Assembly: GCA_030145945.1 (NCBI GenBank)
Contig: JASLDK010000259.1
Span: forward strand, 1-9,703
DNA: 9,703 nt
Direction: 5' to 3'
DNA from: Nocardioides sp.
GTDB taxonomy: Bacteria > Actinomycetota > Actinomycetes > Propionibacteriales > Nocardioidaceae
Shown here in pieces: positions 1 to 8,127 of this stretch. The first letter of the stretch is position 1, and the number at the start of each line of letters is the position of its first letter. The notes below the pieces were generated by a model. It was given only the letters and a program-made list of their open reading frames with translations. It was not told the origin of the DNA and did not search any database. Made by a program: the position numbers and the translations under genes.

Positions 1-714
1 GTCCCTCGGCCTTCAGAAGGTGAACACCATCCCGCCGCCGATGAGCAGCTTGTCCGCCTTGCCGAGGAGGTTGTCGATGACGCCGAGCTTGTCGGACACC
101 TTGGAGCCGCCGAGCACGACGGCGTACGGGCGAGCCGGGTCGATCGTCAGGCGCCGAAGGACCTCCACCTCGGCCGCCACGAGACCACCCATGGCGTGCG
201 GCAGACGTCGGGCGACGTCGTACACGCTGGCCTGCTTGCGGTGGACGACCCCGAAGCCGTCGGAGACGAAGACGTCGCCGAGCGAGGCGAGCTCGTCGGC
301 GAAGGCGCCCCGCTCCGCGTCGTCCTTGCTCGTCTCGCCGCTGTTGAAGCGGACGTTCTCCAGGACGGCGACCTCCCCGTCGGTGAGGGCCGCCGTCACG
401 ATCCGTGCCGACTCACCGACCGTGTCCGTCGCGAAGGAAACCCGTGACCCGAGGAGCTCGCCGAGGCGAGCGGCCACCGGAGCCAGGGAGTACGCCGGAT
501 CCGGCTCACCCTTCGGACGGCCCAGGTGCGCCATCACGATGACCCGGGCACCGGCAGCGGCGAGTGCCTTGATCGTCGGCACGCTCGCCCGGATCCGACC
601 GTCGTCGGTGATGGTGGTGCCGTCGAGCGGGACGTTGAGGTCCGAGCGGACGAGGACGCGCTTGCCGCGGACGCTCTCGAGGAACGTCTGGTCGAGGCCG
701 TTGATGTCAGTCAC
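1..714 (-). CDS. pgk: Phosphoglycerate kinase, N-terminal part; apparent frameshift near the window edge
   Basis: Glycolytic enzyme that transfers phosphate from 1,3-bisphosphoglycerate to ADP in the cytoplasm. The visible part is the N-terminal, 3-phosphoglycerate-binding domain and the hinge: RSDLNVPL (residues 23-30), HLGRPKG (63-69), LENVRF (118-123), GFGVVHR (153-159) and GGSKVSDK (202-209). The start is GTG at 714; an in-frame TAG at 727-729 rules out a start further upstream. There is no clear Shine-Dalgarno, and 38 bases separate it from the gap stop. The frame stops at TGA (13-15) after 233 residues, right after GGGMVFTF, whereas the family is about 390-400 residues and continues TFLKA. 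Adding one G next to position 16 on the plus strand restores TFLKAEG to the edge, so this is a one-base deletion or a sequencing error, not a natural end. Identity is certain; whether the gene is broken is not. Confidence 0.93.
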
Positions 715-752
715 AAGCGTCAGAGCCTAGTGGTGCGACCGGGCGCCGGCGG

Positions 753-1751
<999 letters not shown>

Positions 1752-1798
1752 CGTGTTGCTCCTTGTCAGACGTTGTCGACCCGGACTTCGTGAAAGGT

Positions 1799-1828
1799 GA
1801 TGCAGATCATGCATCCCTCACGACCCTA
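1799..1828 (-). promoter_or_regulatory. Candidate gap promoter with inverted repeat at the expected transcription start
   Basis: On the minus strand TAGGGT (1828-1823) fits the actinobacterial -10 form TANNNT. Just downstream, where transcription would begin, lies a perfect inverted repeat: GATGCA, five bases, TGCATC (1799-1815). This would leave an untranslated leader of about 65 bases containing the AAGGAG ribosome site. The -35 region is not recognisable. What is seen is the hexamer and the repeat; promoter and operator roles are inferred from position. Confidence 0.35.
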
Positions 1829-1859
1829 GCCCGCGGAGCAACGCGCGCGCAGGAGGTGG

Positions 1860-2843
1860 CTATTCGCCGGCGAGCATCTCCGGCGTCAGCGACGCCTCGG
1901 TGTCGGGTACGCCGAGCTCTTCGGCGCGTTTGTCGGCCATGGCCAGCAACCGGCGGATCCGGCCGGCGATCGCGTCCTTGGTGAGGACCGGATCGTGCAA
2001 CTGGCCGAGCTCCTCCAGGGAGGCCTGCTTGTGCTCGAGTCGCAGCTCGCCCGCCATCCTCAGGTGGTCGGGCACGTCCTCGCCGAGCAGCTCCATCGCC
2101 CGCTCGACGCGAGCGCCCGCGGTCACGGCTGCCCGGGCGGAGCGGCGCAGGTTGGCGTCGTCGAAGTTGGCGAGGCGGTTGGCGGTCGCGCGGACCTCGC
2201 GGCGCATCCGCCTCTCCTCCCACGCCATCAGGGTCTCGTGGGCGCCGAGGCGTGCGAGCAGTTGACCGATGGCGTCGCCGTCGCGGATCACAACCCGGTC
2301 GATCCCGCGGACCTCACGGGCCTTGGCCTGGATCCCCAGGCGGCGCGCGACGCCGACCAGCGCAAGCGCCGCTTCGGAGCCGGGGCAGGTCACTTCCAGC
2401 GACGAGGACCGGCCGGGCTCGGTCAGCGACCCGTGGGCCAGGAAGGCGCCACGCCACGCTGCGACCGCGTCACAGGCGCCGCCGGACACGACGGCCGGAG
2501 GCAGTCCGCGCACCGGCCGTCCGCGCTGGTCGAGGAGACCGGTCTGGCGGGCGAGTGCTTCGCCGTCCTTGACGACCCGGACGATGTAGCGACTGCCCTT
2601 GCGCAACCCATTGCCCTGGACCATGACGACCTCGGAGCTCTGTCCGTAGATCTCGGTGATGTCCTTGCGCAGCCGCCGCGCGGCGGCGCCCGTGTCGAGC
2701 TCAGCCTCCACCACGATCTTGCCGCTGACGATGTGCAGGCCGCCGGCGAAGCGGAGCATCGACGCGACCTCGGCCTTGCGGCAGCAGACCTTCGTGACCG
2801 GGATGTTGGCGAGCTCCGCCTTGACCTGTGCCGTCATCGCCAT
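1860..2843 (-). CDS. whiA: WhiA family DNA-binding regulator (DUF199)
   Basis: WhiA combines a LAGLIDADG homing-endonuclease-like domain, without nuclease activity, with a C-terminal helix-turn-helix. In Streptomyces it works with WhiB to trigger sporulation septation; in non-sporulating Gram-positives it is linked to cell division and envelope homeostasis. The 327 residues carry the family hallmarks: CCRKAE (20-25), LRFAGGLH (30-37), AFLAHGSLTEPGRSSSLE (133-150), a WEERRMRREVRATANR stretch (208-223), NFDDANLRRS (226-235) and the helix-turn-helix region around 270-305 (HKQASLEELG, LTKDAIAGRIRRLL). I prefer ATG at 2841-2843 (family N-terminus MAMT, AGGA eight bases upstream). ATG at 2837 is possible. 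A TTG at 2901-2903 overlapping the yvcK stop would add 20 residues unlike the family. It lies 56 bases after yvcK and 108 before gap. Confidence 0.96.
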   Translation of the reverse strand: MAMTAQVKAELANIPVTKVCCRKAEVASMLRFAGGLHIVSGKIVVEAELDTGAAARRLRKDITEIYGQSSEVVMVQGNGLRKGSRYIVRVVKDGEALARQTGLLDQRGRPVRGLPPAVVSGGACDAVAAWRGAFLAHGSLTEPGRSSSLEVTCPGSEAALALVGVARRLGIQAKAREVRGIDRVVIRDGDAIGQLLARLGAHETLMAWEERRMRREVRATANRLANFDDANLRRSARAAVTAGARVERAMELLGEDVPDHLRMAGELRLEHKQASLEELGQLHDPVLTKDAIAGRIRRLLAMADKRAEELGVPDTEASLTPEMLAGE

Positions 2844-2899
2844 GCGGCCGATCCTGCCATGCAGGTCAACAACCCCACAGGGACAGGTCTCGCGATCCC

Positions 2900-3886
2900 T
2901 CAAGCAGCGGAGAAGATCCGTGCGTAGGCGGCAGCGAGCTTGTCCGGGTCGTGCCGGGGACTACCGTCGTCGGCGGCCACGTCCTCGACGTACAGCTGTG
3001 CGCCGAGTGCCTGGACGGTCTCCTCGAGCTCGGTCATGCCCTCCCTCACCGACCCTCGGTCGGCGAGCACGACGTCGATGGTGAGTTCGGGCGCGTGCTG
3101 GGCGAGCACCGCCAGGTGGTCCGCCGGCCCGAAGCCGCCGGTCTCCCCCGCCTGCTCGGCGAGATTGAGGACGACGACCCGCCGGGCCTGCGTCTCGACC
3201 AAGGCCTTGCGCAGCCGCGGCACGAGCAGATGGGGCAGGACGCTGCTGAACCACGAACCGGGCCCGAGGACCGCCCAGTCGGCGGCACTGATCGCGTCGA
3301 TGACCGCGTCACTGACGTCGGGGTCAGGGGGATCAAGTGCGATCTCCGCGATCACGCCACCGGTGGTCGCCACCTCGACCTGTCCCCGCACCTGGGTCAG
3401 CGCATCGGGGTCAGCCGGCACGAGTCCTCGCACGTCGGCCGTGATGTCCATCGGCACCATCGCCATCGGAAGCACGCGTCCCTTGGCGCCGAGCAACCGC
3501 CCGACCCAGTCGAGGGCGTCGACGTGGTCACCCAGGAGCTCCCACAGCCCGACGATCAGGAGGTTGCCGACGACGTGCCCGCGCATCTCTCCGTCGCCCT
3601 CGAAACGGTGCTGCAGCACCCGGGCCCAGGTGTCCCCCCACTCGTCGTCGCCGCACAGGGCGGCGAGGGCCATCCGAAGGTCACCGGGCGGCAGCACGCC
3701 GAACTCACCACGCAGTCGACCCGAGGAGCCTCCGTTGTCGGCGACGGTCACGATCGCGGTGAGCTCGTCGACGGTCAGGTCGTCGAGCAGGTGACGCAGT
3801 GCGGTGAGCGAGGCATGCAGGCCGTGGCCGCCGCCGAGCGCCACCACGGACTGTGCGCGCCCTGAGGATCGAGGGCTCACCGTCAC
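2900..3886 (-). CDS. yvcK: YvcK/CofD-like protein (gluconeogenesis factor family)
   Basis: Member of the YvcK family, related in fold to CofD. In Bacillus subtilis, YvcK is needed for growth on gluconeogenic carbon sources and normal cell shape and binds UDP-N-acetylglucosamine; the actinobacterial homologue (CuvA in mycobacteria) is tied to cell-wall synthesis at the poles. Visible motifs in the 328 residues: glycine-rich VALGGGHGL (15-23), TVADNGGSSGRLR (47-59), PPGDLRMAL (66-74), GHVVGNLL (103-110) and GPGSWFSSV (208-216), where relatives usually have GPGSLYTSI. Start: GTG at 3884-3886, whose GTGA overlaps the rapZ stop by four bases, so translation is probably coupled; GTG two codons downstream (3878-3880) is an alternative. 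The long upstream reading frame to 4162 is only read-through of the rapZ region. Confidence 0.93.
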   Translation of the reverse strand: MTVSPRSSGRAQSVVALGGGHGLHASLTALRHLLDDLTVDELTAIVTVADNGGSSGRLRGEFGVLPPGDLRMALAALCGDDEWGDTWARVLQHRFEGDGEMRGHVVGNLLIVGLWELLGDHVDALDWVGRLLGAKGRVLPMAMVPMDITADVRGLVPADPDALTQVRGQVEVATTGGVIAEIALDPPDPDVSDAVIDAISAADWAVLGPGSWFSSVLPHLLVPRLRKALVETQARRVVVLNLAEQAGETGGFGPADHLAVLAQHAPELTIDVVLADRGSVREGMTELEETVQALGAQLYVEDVAADDGSPRHDPDKLAAAYARIFSAA

Positions 3887-4770
3887 TCTCGCCCCAGGTC
3901 GCGGTGGATGGCGCGGGCGACGTACCCCTGCTCCCCCAGACGACGGGCGATCTCCTCGGTCATCGCCACGCTGCGGTGCTTGCCGCCGGTGCAGCCGATC
4001 GCGACCCGCATGAACCGCTTGCCCTCGCGCAGGTAGCCCTCGGCGACGCCGGTGAGCAGCGGGACGTAGGCGTCGACGAACTCCTCGGCGCCCGGTCGCC
4101 CCAGGACGTACGCCGACACCTCGGGGTCCTGTCCGGTGCGAGGACGGAGCGCGGGAACCCAATGGGGATTGGGGAGGAACCGCATGTCGGCGAGGTAGTC
4201 GGCGTCGACCGGGATCCCGTACTTGAAGCCGAAGCTGATCACCGAGACCCGCAGCCGGGTCGACTCGGCCGTGCCGAACGCATCGGCGATCCGGTCGGTC
4301 AACTGGTGCACGTTGAGCGCACTGGTGTCGATGACGAGGTCGGCCTCGGCGCGCAGATCCGACAGCACGACCCGTTCACGGTTCAGTCCGTCGAGGAGGC
4401 GACCGCCCTGCTGGAGGGGGTGGGGGCGCCGCGCGGCCTCCTGTCGGCGGACGAGCACCTCGTCGGATGCATCGAGGAACACCAGGGTCGTGTCGCGGCC
4501 GGCCACGCCGTGTGCCAACGCGCTGCGCAACCCCTGGAAGAAGGAGCCGGACCGTACGTCGACCACGACCGCGACCGGTTGCGCCTGGCCATGGCTCTCA
4601 TCGACGAGGCGGACGACGTCGGACAGCAGGCTGGGCGGCAGGTTGTCGATGACGAAGTAGCCGAGGTCCTCGAGCTCCTTGGCGGCCGTGCTGCGACCCG
4701 CGCCGGTCATGCCGGTCACGATCACCAACTGGCCGGGGACCTGATTCACGTTGCTCATGATGCTGTTCAT
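3883..4770 (-). CDS. rapZ: RapZ/YvcJ family nucleotide-binding protein
   Basis: P-loop protein of the RapZ (YhbJ/YvcJ) family. In E. coli RapZ is an RNA adaptor that controls GlmZ and so glucosamine-6-phosphate synthase; in B. subtilis YvcJ binds and hydrolyses nucleotides. The role in actinobacteria is not settled, though linkage to yvcK suggests the amino-sugar/cell-wall precursor branch. The 295 residues show a Walker A variant GMTGAGRS (20-27), a DNLPP motif (42-46), DVRSG (71-75), RRPHPL (114-119), and the C-terminal domain with SFGFKYGIP (179-187), DMRFLPNP (195-202) and GCTGGKHRSV (259-268). Start: ATG at 4768-4770, with GGGAG seven bases upstream and ATGA overlapping the uvrC stop. 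A second ATG at 4758 is less well placed. Product and family are secure; its target here is inferred. Confidence 0.94.
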   Translation of the reverse strand: MNSIMSNVNQVPGQLVIVTGMTGAGRSTAAKELEDLGYFVIDNLPPSLLSDVVRLVDESHGQAQPVAVVVDVRSGSFFQGLRSALAHGVAGRDTTLVFLDASDEVLVRRQEAARRPHPLQQGGRLLDGLNRERVVLSDLRAEADLVIDTSALNVHQLTDRIADAFGTAESTRLRVSVISFGFKYGIPVDADYLADMRFLPNPHWVPALRPRTGQDPEVSAYVLGRPGAEEFVDAYVPLLTGVAEGYLREGKRFMRVAIGCTGGKHRSVAMTEEIARRLGEQGYVARAIHRDLGRE

Positions 4771-6704
4771 TGTGCCGCTCCCTTCTCCAGCGCCTCCTTG
4801 ATGGTGGTCGCGGTCCGGGGTCCGATGCCCGGAACGGCGGCGATCTCCTCGACCGTGGCTGCGCGGAGCTTGCGCAGCGAGCCGAAGTGACGCAGCAGCG
4901 TCCTGCGGCGTACCTCCCCCAATCCGGGGACGTCGTCGAGCAGGCTCTCGACCATCGACTTGGAGCGTCGGTTGCGATGGTGGGTGATGGCGAATCGGTG
5001 CGCCTCGTCGCGGACCCGCTGGAGTAGGTAGAGGCCTTCGGAGGTCCGCGGCAGGATCAGCGGATCCTCCTCTCCGGGGACCCACACCTCCTCGAGGCGC
5101 TTGGCGAGGCCGCAGATCGGAATGTCGTCGATGCCGAGCTCGTCCAGCGCGCGTTGTGCGGCGGCGACCTGCGGGGCACCGCCGTCCACGACGACCAGGC
5201 CCGGGGCGTAGGCGAACTTCCGCGGCCGACCGGTGTCCGGATCCACCAGCATCGGTCCGGTGCCGGCCTCGGGATCGCCCGGCTTCAATTCTGACTTCGC
5301 TTGCTCGTCGAGGAGACGTCGGAAGCGACGGGTGATCACCTCGTGCATGGCCTTGACGTCGTCCGAACCCTCCTGATCCTTGATCACGAAGCGGCGGTAC
5401 TCCCCCTTGCGAGGGAGGCCGTCCTCGAAGACCACCATCGACGCCACGATCTCGGTGCCCTGCATGTGGGAGACGTCGTAGCACTCGATGCGCAGCGGAG
5501 CCTCGTCGAGATCCAACGCGTCGGCGATCTCGGCGAGTGCGCGGTTGCGGGTGGTGAGGTCGCTGGCGCGCTTGGTCTTGTGCAGGGCGAGCGACTCGGT
5601 GGCATTGCGGGCGACCGTCTGCTGCAGGGTCTTCTTGTCGCCCCTCTGAGGCACCCGGATCTCGACCTTGGACCCGCGCAGATCGGTCAACAGATGCTCG
5701 AAGGTCTCGTGCTCGGCCGGCAGTGCGGGGACCAGGATCTCCCGCGGCACCGCGTCGCGGGCCTCCTCGGGCGCCACCCCGGCATAGAGCTGGAGCAGGA
5801 AGTCCTCCACCAGGGCGGCGGTGTCGCCCTCGTCGGTGCGGTCGGCGACCCATCCCCGCTGGCCGCGGATCCGGCCGCCGCGGACGTAGAACACCTGGAC
5901 CGCCACCTCCAGCGGATCCTCCGCCAGCGCGATCACGTCCGCGTCCGCGCCGTCTCCCAGCACGACGGCCTGGCGCTCGAGCGCCTTGTTCATCGCGCCC
6001 AGGTGGTCGCGCAGCCGCGCCGCCTTCTCGAAGTCCAGCGCGTCGGACGCGGCGTACATCTCCTGCTCGATCCGCTTCATGAACGGGCGCGTGCGTCCGG
6101 CCATGAACTCGCAGAAGTCGTCGACGATGGCGCGATGGTCCTGCTCGCTGATGTTGCCGACGCACGGTGCCGAGCACTTGTCGATGTAGCCGAGCAGGCA
6201 GGGGCGGCCGATCTGACTGGAGCGTTTGAAGACGCCATTGCTGCACGAGCGCATCGGGAAGACGCGGAGCAGGATGTCAACCGTCTCGCGGATCGCCCAG
6301 GCGTGGCCGTAGGGCCCGAAGTAGCGGGTGCCCTTGCGTTTGGCACCGCGCCCGACCATCACCCGAGGGAACTCCTCGGAGACCGTCACCGCCAGCCACG
6401 GATAGGACTTGTCGTCGCGGTACTTCACGTTGAAGCGCGGGTCGAACTCCTTGATCCAGGAGTATTCCAACTGCAGCGCCTCGACCTCGGTGCCGACGAC
6501 CGTCCACTCCACCGACGTCGCCGTCGTCACCATGGTCGCGGTTCGCGGATGCAGGTTGCCGATGTCCTGGAAGTACGACGACAGTCGGGCACGCAGGTTC
6601 TTCGCCTTGCCGACGTAGACGACCCGCCCGGTCCGGTCGCGGAATCGGTAGACCCCCGGTTGTGTGGGGATCGAGCCGGGTTTCGGCCGGTAACTCTGCG
6701 ACAC
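4767..6704 (-). CDS. uvrC: Excinuclease ABC subunit C
   Basis: Makes the 3' and 5' incisions around a DNA lesion after UvrAB loading, in nucleotide excision repair. The 645 residues carry every expected part: GIY-YIG nuclease at 15-100 (GVYRF, VVYVGKAKNLRARL, EVEALQLE), a cysteine-rich region (Cys154, 169, 177, 181), a UVR UvrB-binding motif around 211-238, the RNase H-like endonuclease domain with likely catalytic Asp410 (ECYDVSH), Asp507 (VVVDGG) and His569 (DEAHRF), and tandem helix-hairpin-helix motifs at 590-637. GTG at 6702-6704 is the family start (MSQSYRPKPGSIPTQPGVY). No good Shine-Dalgarno precedes it; TAGGGT lies only six bases upstream, suggesting a leaderless mRNA. It heads the rapZ-yvcK-whiA cluster and overlaps rapZ by four bases. 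Nothing is missing. Confidence 0.97.
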   Translation of the reverse strand: MSQSYRPKPGSIPTQPGVYRFRDRTGRVVYVGKAKNLRARLSSYFQDIGNLHPRTATMVTTATSVEWTVVGTEVEALQLEYSWIKEFDPRFNVKYRDDKSYPWLAVTVSEEFPRVMVGRGAKRKGTRYFGPYGHAWAIRETVDILLRVFPMRSCSNGVFKRSSQIGRPCLLGYIDKCSAPCVGNISEQDHRAIVDDFCEFMAGRTRPFMKRIEQEMYAASDALDFEKAARLRDHLGAMNKALERQAVVLGDGADADVIALAEDPLEVAVQVFYVRGGRIRGQRGWVADRTDEGDTAALVEDFLLQLYAGVAPEEARDAVPREILVPALPAEHETFEHLLTDLRGSKVEIRVPQRGDKKTLQQTVARNATESLALHKTKRASDLTTRNRALAEIADALDLDEAPLRIECYDVSHMQGTEIVASMVVFEDGLPRKGEYRRFVIKDQEGSDDVKAMHEVITRRFRRLLDEQAKSELKPGDPEAGTGPMLVDPDTGRPRKFAYAPGLVVVDGGAPQVAAAQRALDELGIDDIPICGLAKRLEEVWVPGEEDPLILPRTSEGLYLLQRVRDEAHRFAITHHRNRRSKSMVESLLDDVPGLGEVRRRTLLRHFGSLRKLRAATVEEIAAVPGIGPRTATTIKEALEKGAAQ

Positions 6705-6729
6705 GCCCCAACCCTACGGAGGCACTCCG
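6705..6729 (-). promoter_or_regulatory. Candidate leaderless promoter of uvrC with adjacent inverted repeat
   Basis: On the minus strand TAGGGT (6716-6711) matches the -10 form TANNNT and is followed by six bases and then the GTG start, the geometry of leaderless transcripts described in mycobacteria and other actinobacteria. Directly upstream is a perfect inverted repeat CGGAG-GCA-CTCCG (6717-6729) lying in the -10/-35 spacer. The hexamer CACTCC recurs eight bases on (6723-6728 and 6731-6736). No clear -35 and no LexA-type GAAC(N4)GTTC box were found. The sequence elements are seen; their function is inferred. Confidence 0.4.
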
Positions 6730-6768
6730 ACACTCCTGAATATGTAAGTCGCGTGCTTTACTACAGAT

Positions 6769-8127
6769 ATGCGATGTCGAGACACCTACGGATACGACCT
6801 GACCACCGGTCCGCTCGCCGCGACCGCCTATGCCGACGGCATCCGCGACCTCCTCAGACTCCGCACCGGCGCCGCGGACCGGATCGCCACCGCCGTCGCT
6901 CTCGACCCGACCTTCGCGGTCGGCCACGCCGCACTCGCTCTGCTCGGCCATGAGATGTGCGTGCAGGTCGACATCCCGGCCCGCCTCGCCGACGCCCGGC
7001 TGCACGCCGGACGCGCCACCGAACGCGAACGCAGCCACGTGCAGGCCATCGAACGCCACCTGCTCGGGGACCCCGCACCGTTGGTGGCGCACCTGACGGC
7101 GTACCCGAAGGATGCGTTGCTGCTCTCCGTCGCCATGCCGACCATCGCCTTCGCCGGCGTCACCGACGTCCCCGAGCAGGCCTGGCGCATCGTCGAGAAC
7201 GCAGCCCCCGCCTACGGCGACGACCCGTGGATCACGGGACTGATGGCCTTCGTGCGCCAGGAACAACGCCGGTACGACGAGGCGATGGAGCTGTCGTGTC
7301 GTTCCCTCGCCGCCGAACCGTCGGGGGGCCACGCAGCCCACGCGCGCGCCCACGCGCACTACGAGACAGGCGATCACGCTGCCGGGCTGGCGTGGATGGA
7401 CGACTGGATCCTCGGTGCCGGAGCGCAGACGGACAGCCTGACCCACTTCTCCTGGCATGCGGCGCTGCACGAGCTGACGGTCGGCGACCTCGATGCCGTA
7501 CGCCGTCGCTACGAGAGCCAACTCCAGCCGCGTCAGGCCGTGGGTTGCCGGGCTCTGGTCGACAGCGGCTCCCTGCTCTTCCGCTGGGCGCTGACTCCTG
7601 GTGCCGCCGACGTGCCGCCGATCGAGGAGGTCCTGCGCGTCACCAGCCCCGACGTGCTCACCCGCCCGGGAACGGCGTTCCTCGGTCTGCATGCGGCCGT
7701 CGCGCTCCTGGCGACCGAGGACCTGCGCGGGCTGCGGGACCTCGCCGTCTGGGCATCGACCCACTCGAGCGCCACCCACCGTGAGGTCGTCTCACCTCTC
7801 GCGCACGCCTTCAGCTGGATGATCACCGGTCGCCCTTCCTCCGCCGCCGACCGGCTTGCCACGCTGTCGACCCAGATCTGGCGTCTCGGCGGCTCCGACG
7901 CGCAACGCGAGATCGTCGAGGAGGCCCGGATCGCCGCCCTCCTGCGTGCGGAGAGGTACGACGAAGCCCGTCTCGTGCTGGACGCCCGCCTCGATCGCCG
8001 GCCGTCACCACGTGATCGCAACTGGCGCGAGACCACCTCTGCCCGTGGGAGCATGCGACCACCCAGCCCCCGTCCCGAGGAGCAGTCGTGGTCGACCTTC
8101 GCGCCTTCGGGCTTGCCTGCGCTCTGA
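6769..8127 (+). CDS. Tetratricopeptide-repeat protein of the TTC38 type
   Basis: Predicted cytoplasmic, all-helical TPR-like protein of 452 residues, with no signal peptide or membrane segment. It resembles the TTC38 family, whose biochemical role is unknown. Family-like stretches include YGYDLTTGPLAATAYADGI (7-25), LDPTFAVGHAALALLG (45-60), TERERSHVQAIERHLLGD (84-101), AHARAHAHYETGDHAAGL (190-207), SWHAALHELTVGDLDAVR (228-245) and GGSDAQRE (374-381), followed by a last helix pair ending near DARLDRRPS (405-413). ATG at 6769 is the only plausible start: an in-frame TAA lies at 6745-6747 and no start codon intervenes. There is no Shine-Dalgarno, so the message may be leaderless. Residues after about 415 are Pro/Ser-rich, unlike the rest, and overlap the next gene by 40 bases. 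It is divergent from uvrC. The family call is from motif memory, not a search. Confidence 0.8.
   Translation: MRCRDTYGYDLTTGPLAATAYADGIRDLLRLRTGAADRIATAVALDPTFAVGHAALALLGHEMCVQVDIPARLADARLHAGRATERERSHVQAIERHLLGDPAPLVAHLTAYPKDALLLSVAMPTIAFAGVTDVPEQAWRIVENAAPAYGDDPWITGLMAFVRQEQRRYDEAMELSCRSLAAEPSGGHAAHARAHAHYETGDHAAGLAWMDDWILGAGAQTDSLTHFSWHAALHELTVGDLDAVRRRYESQLQPRQAVGCRALVDSGSLLFRWALTPGAADVPPIEEVLRVTSPDVLTRPGTAFLGLHAAVALLATEDLRGLRDLAVWASTHSSATHREVVSPLAHAFSWMITGRPSSAADRLATLSTQIWRLGGSDAQREIVEEARIAALLRAERYDEARLVLDARLDRRPSPRDRNWRETTSARGSMRPPSPRPEEQSWSTFAPSGLPAL

Noticed and set aside
715..752. A separate pgk promoter (TAGGCT at 724-729 on the minus strand)
   Set aside because: The hexamer fits TANNNT but lies nine bases from the GTG, no -35 is visible, and pgk is most simply transcribed with gap.
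1830..1862. Terminator after whiA in the GCGCGCGC-rich stretch
   Set aside because: The alternating GC run does not form a stem with a loop followed by a T-run; no intrinsic terminator could be supported.
3886..6246. Reading the rapZ frame as one 787-residue protein
   Set aside because: The first two thirds are an out-of-frame translation of uvrC; the conserved RapZ N-terminus, the ribosome site and the ATGA overlap place the start at 4770.
5301..6953. A 550-codon open frame on the plus strand antisense to uvrC
   Set aside because: It mirrors uvrC, which has complete family motifs; long antisense frames are expected in GC-rich coding DNA and this one has no domain I recognise.
6277..7779. 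A 500-codon minus-strand frame across uvrC start and the TPR gene
   Set aside because: It crosses the divergent promoter region and is antisense to the well-supported TPR gene; low-complexity Arg/Gly-rich translation typical of a shadow frame.
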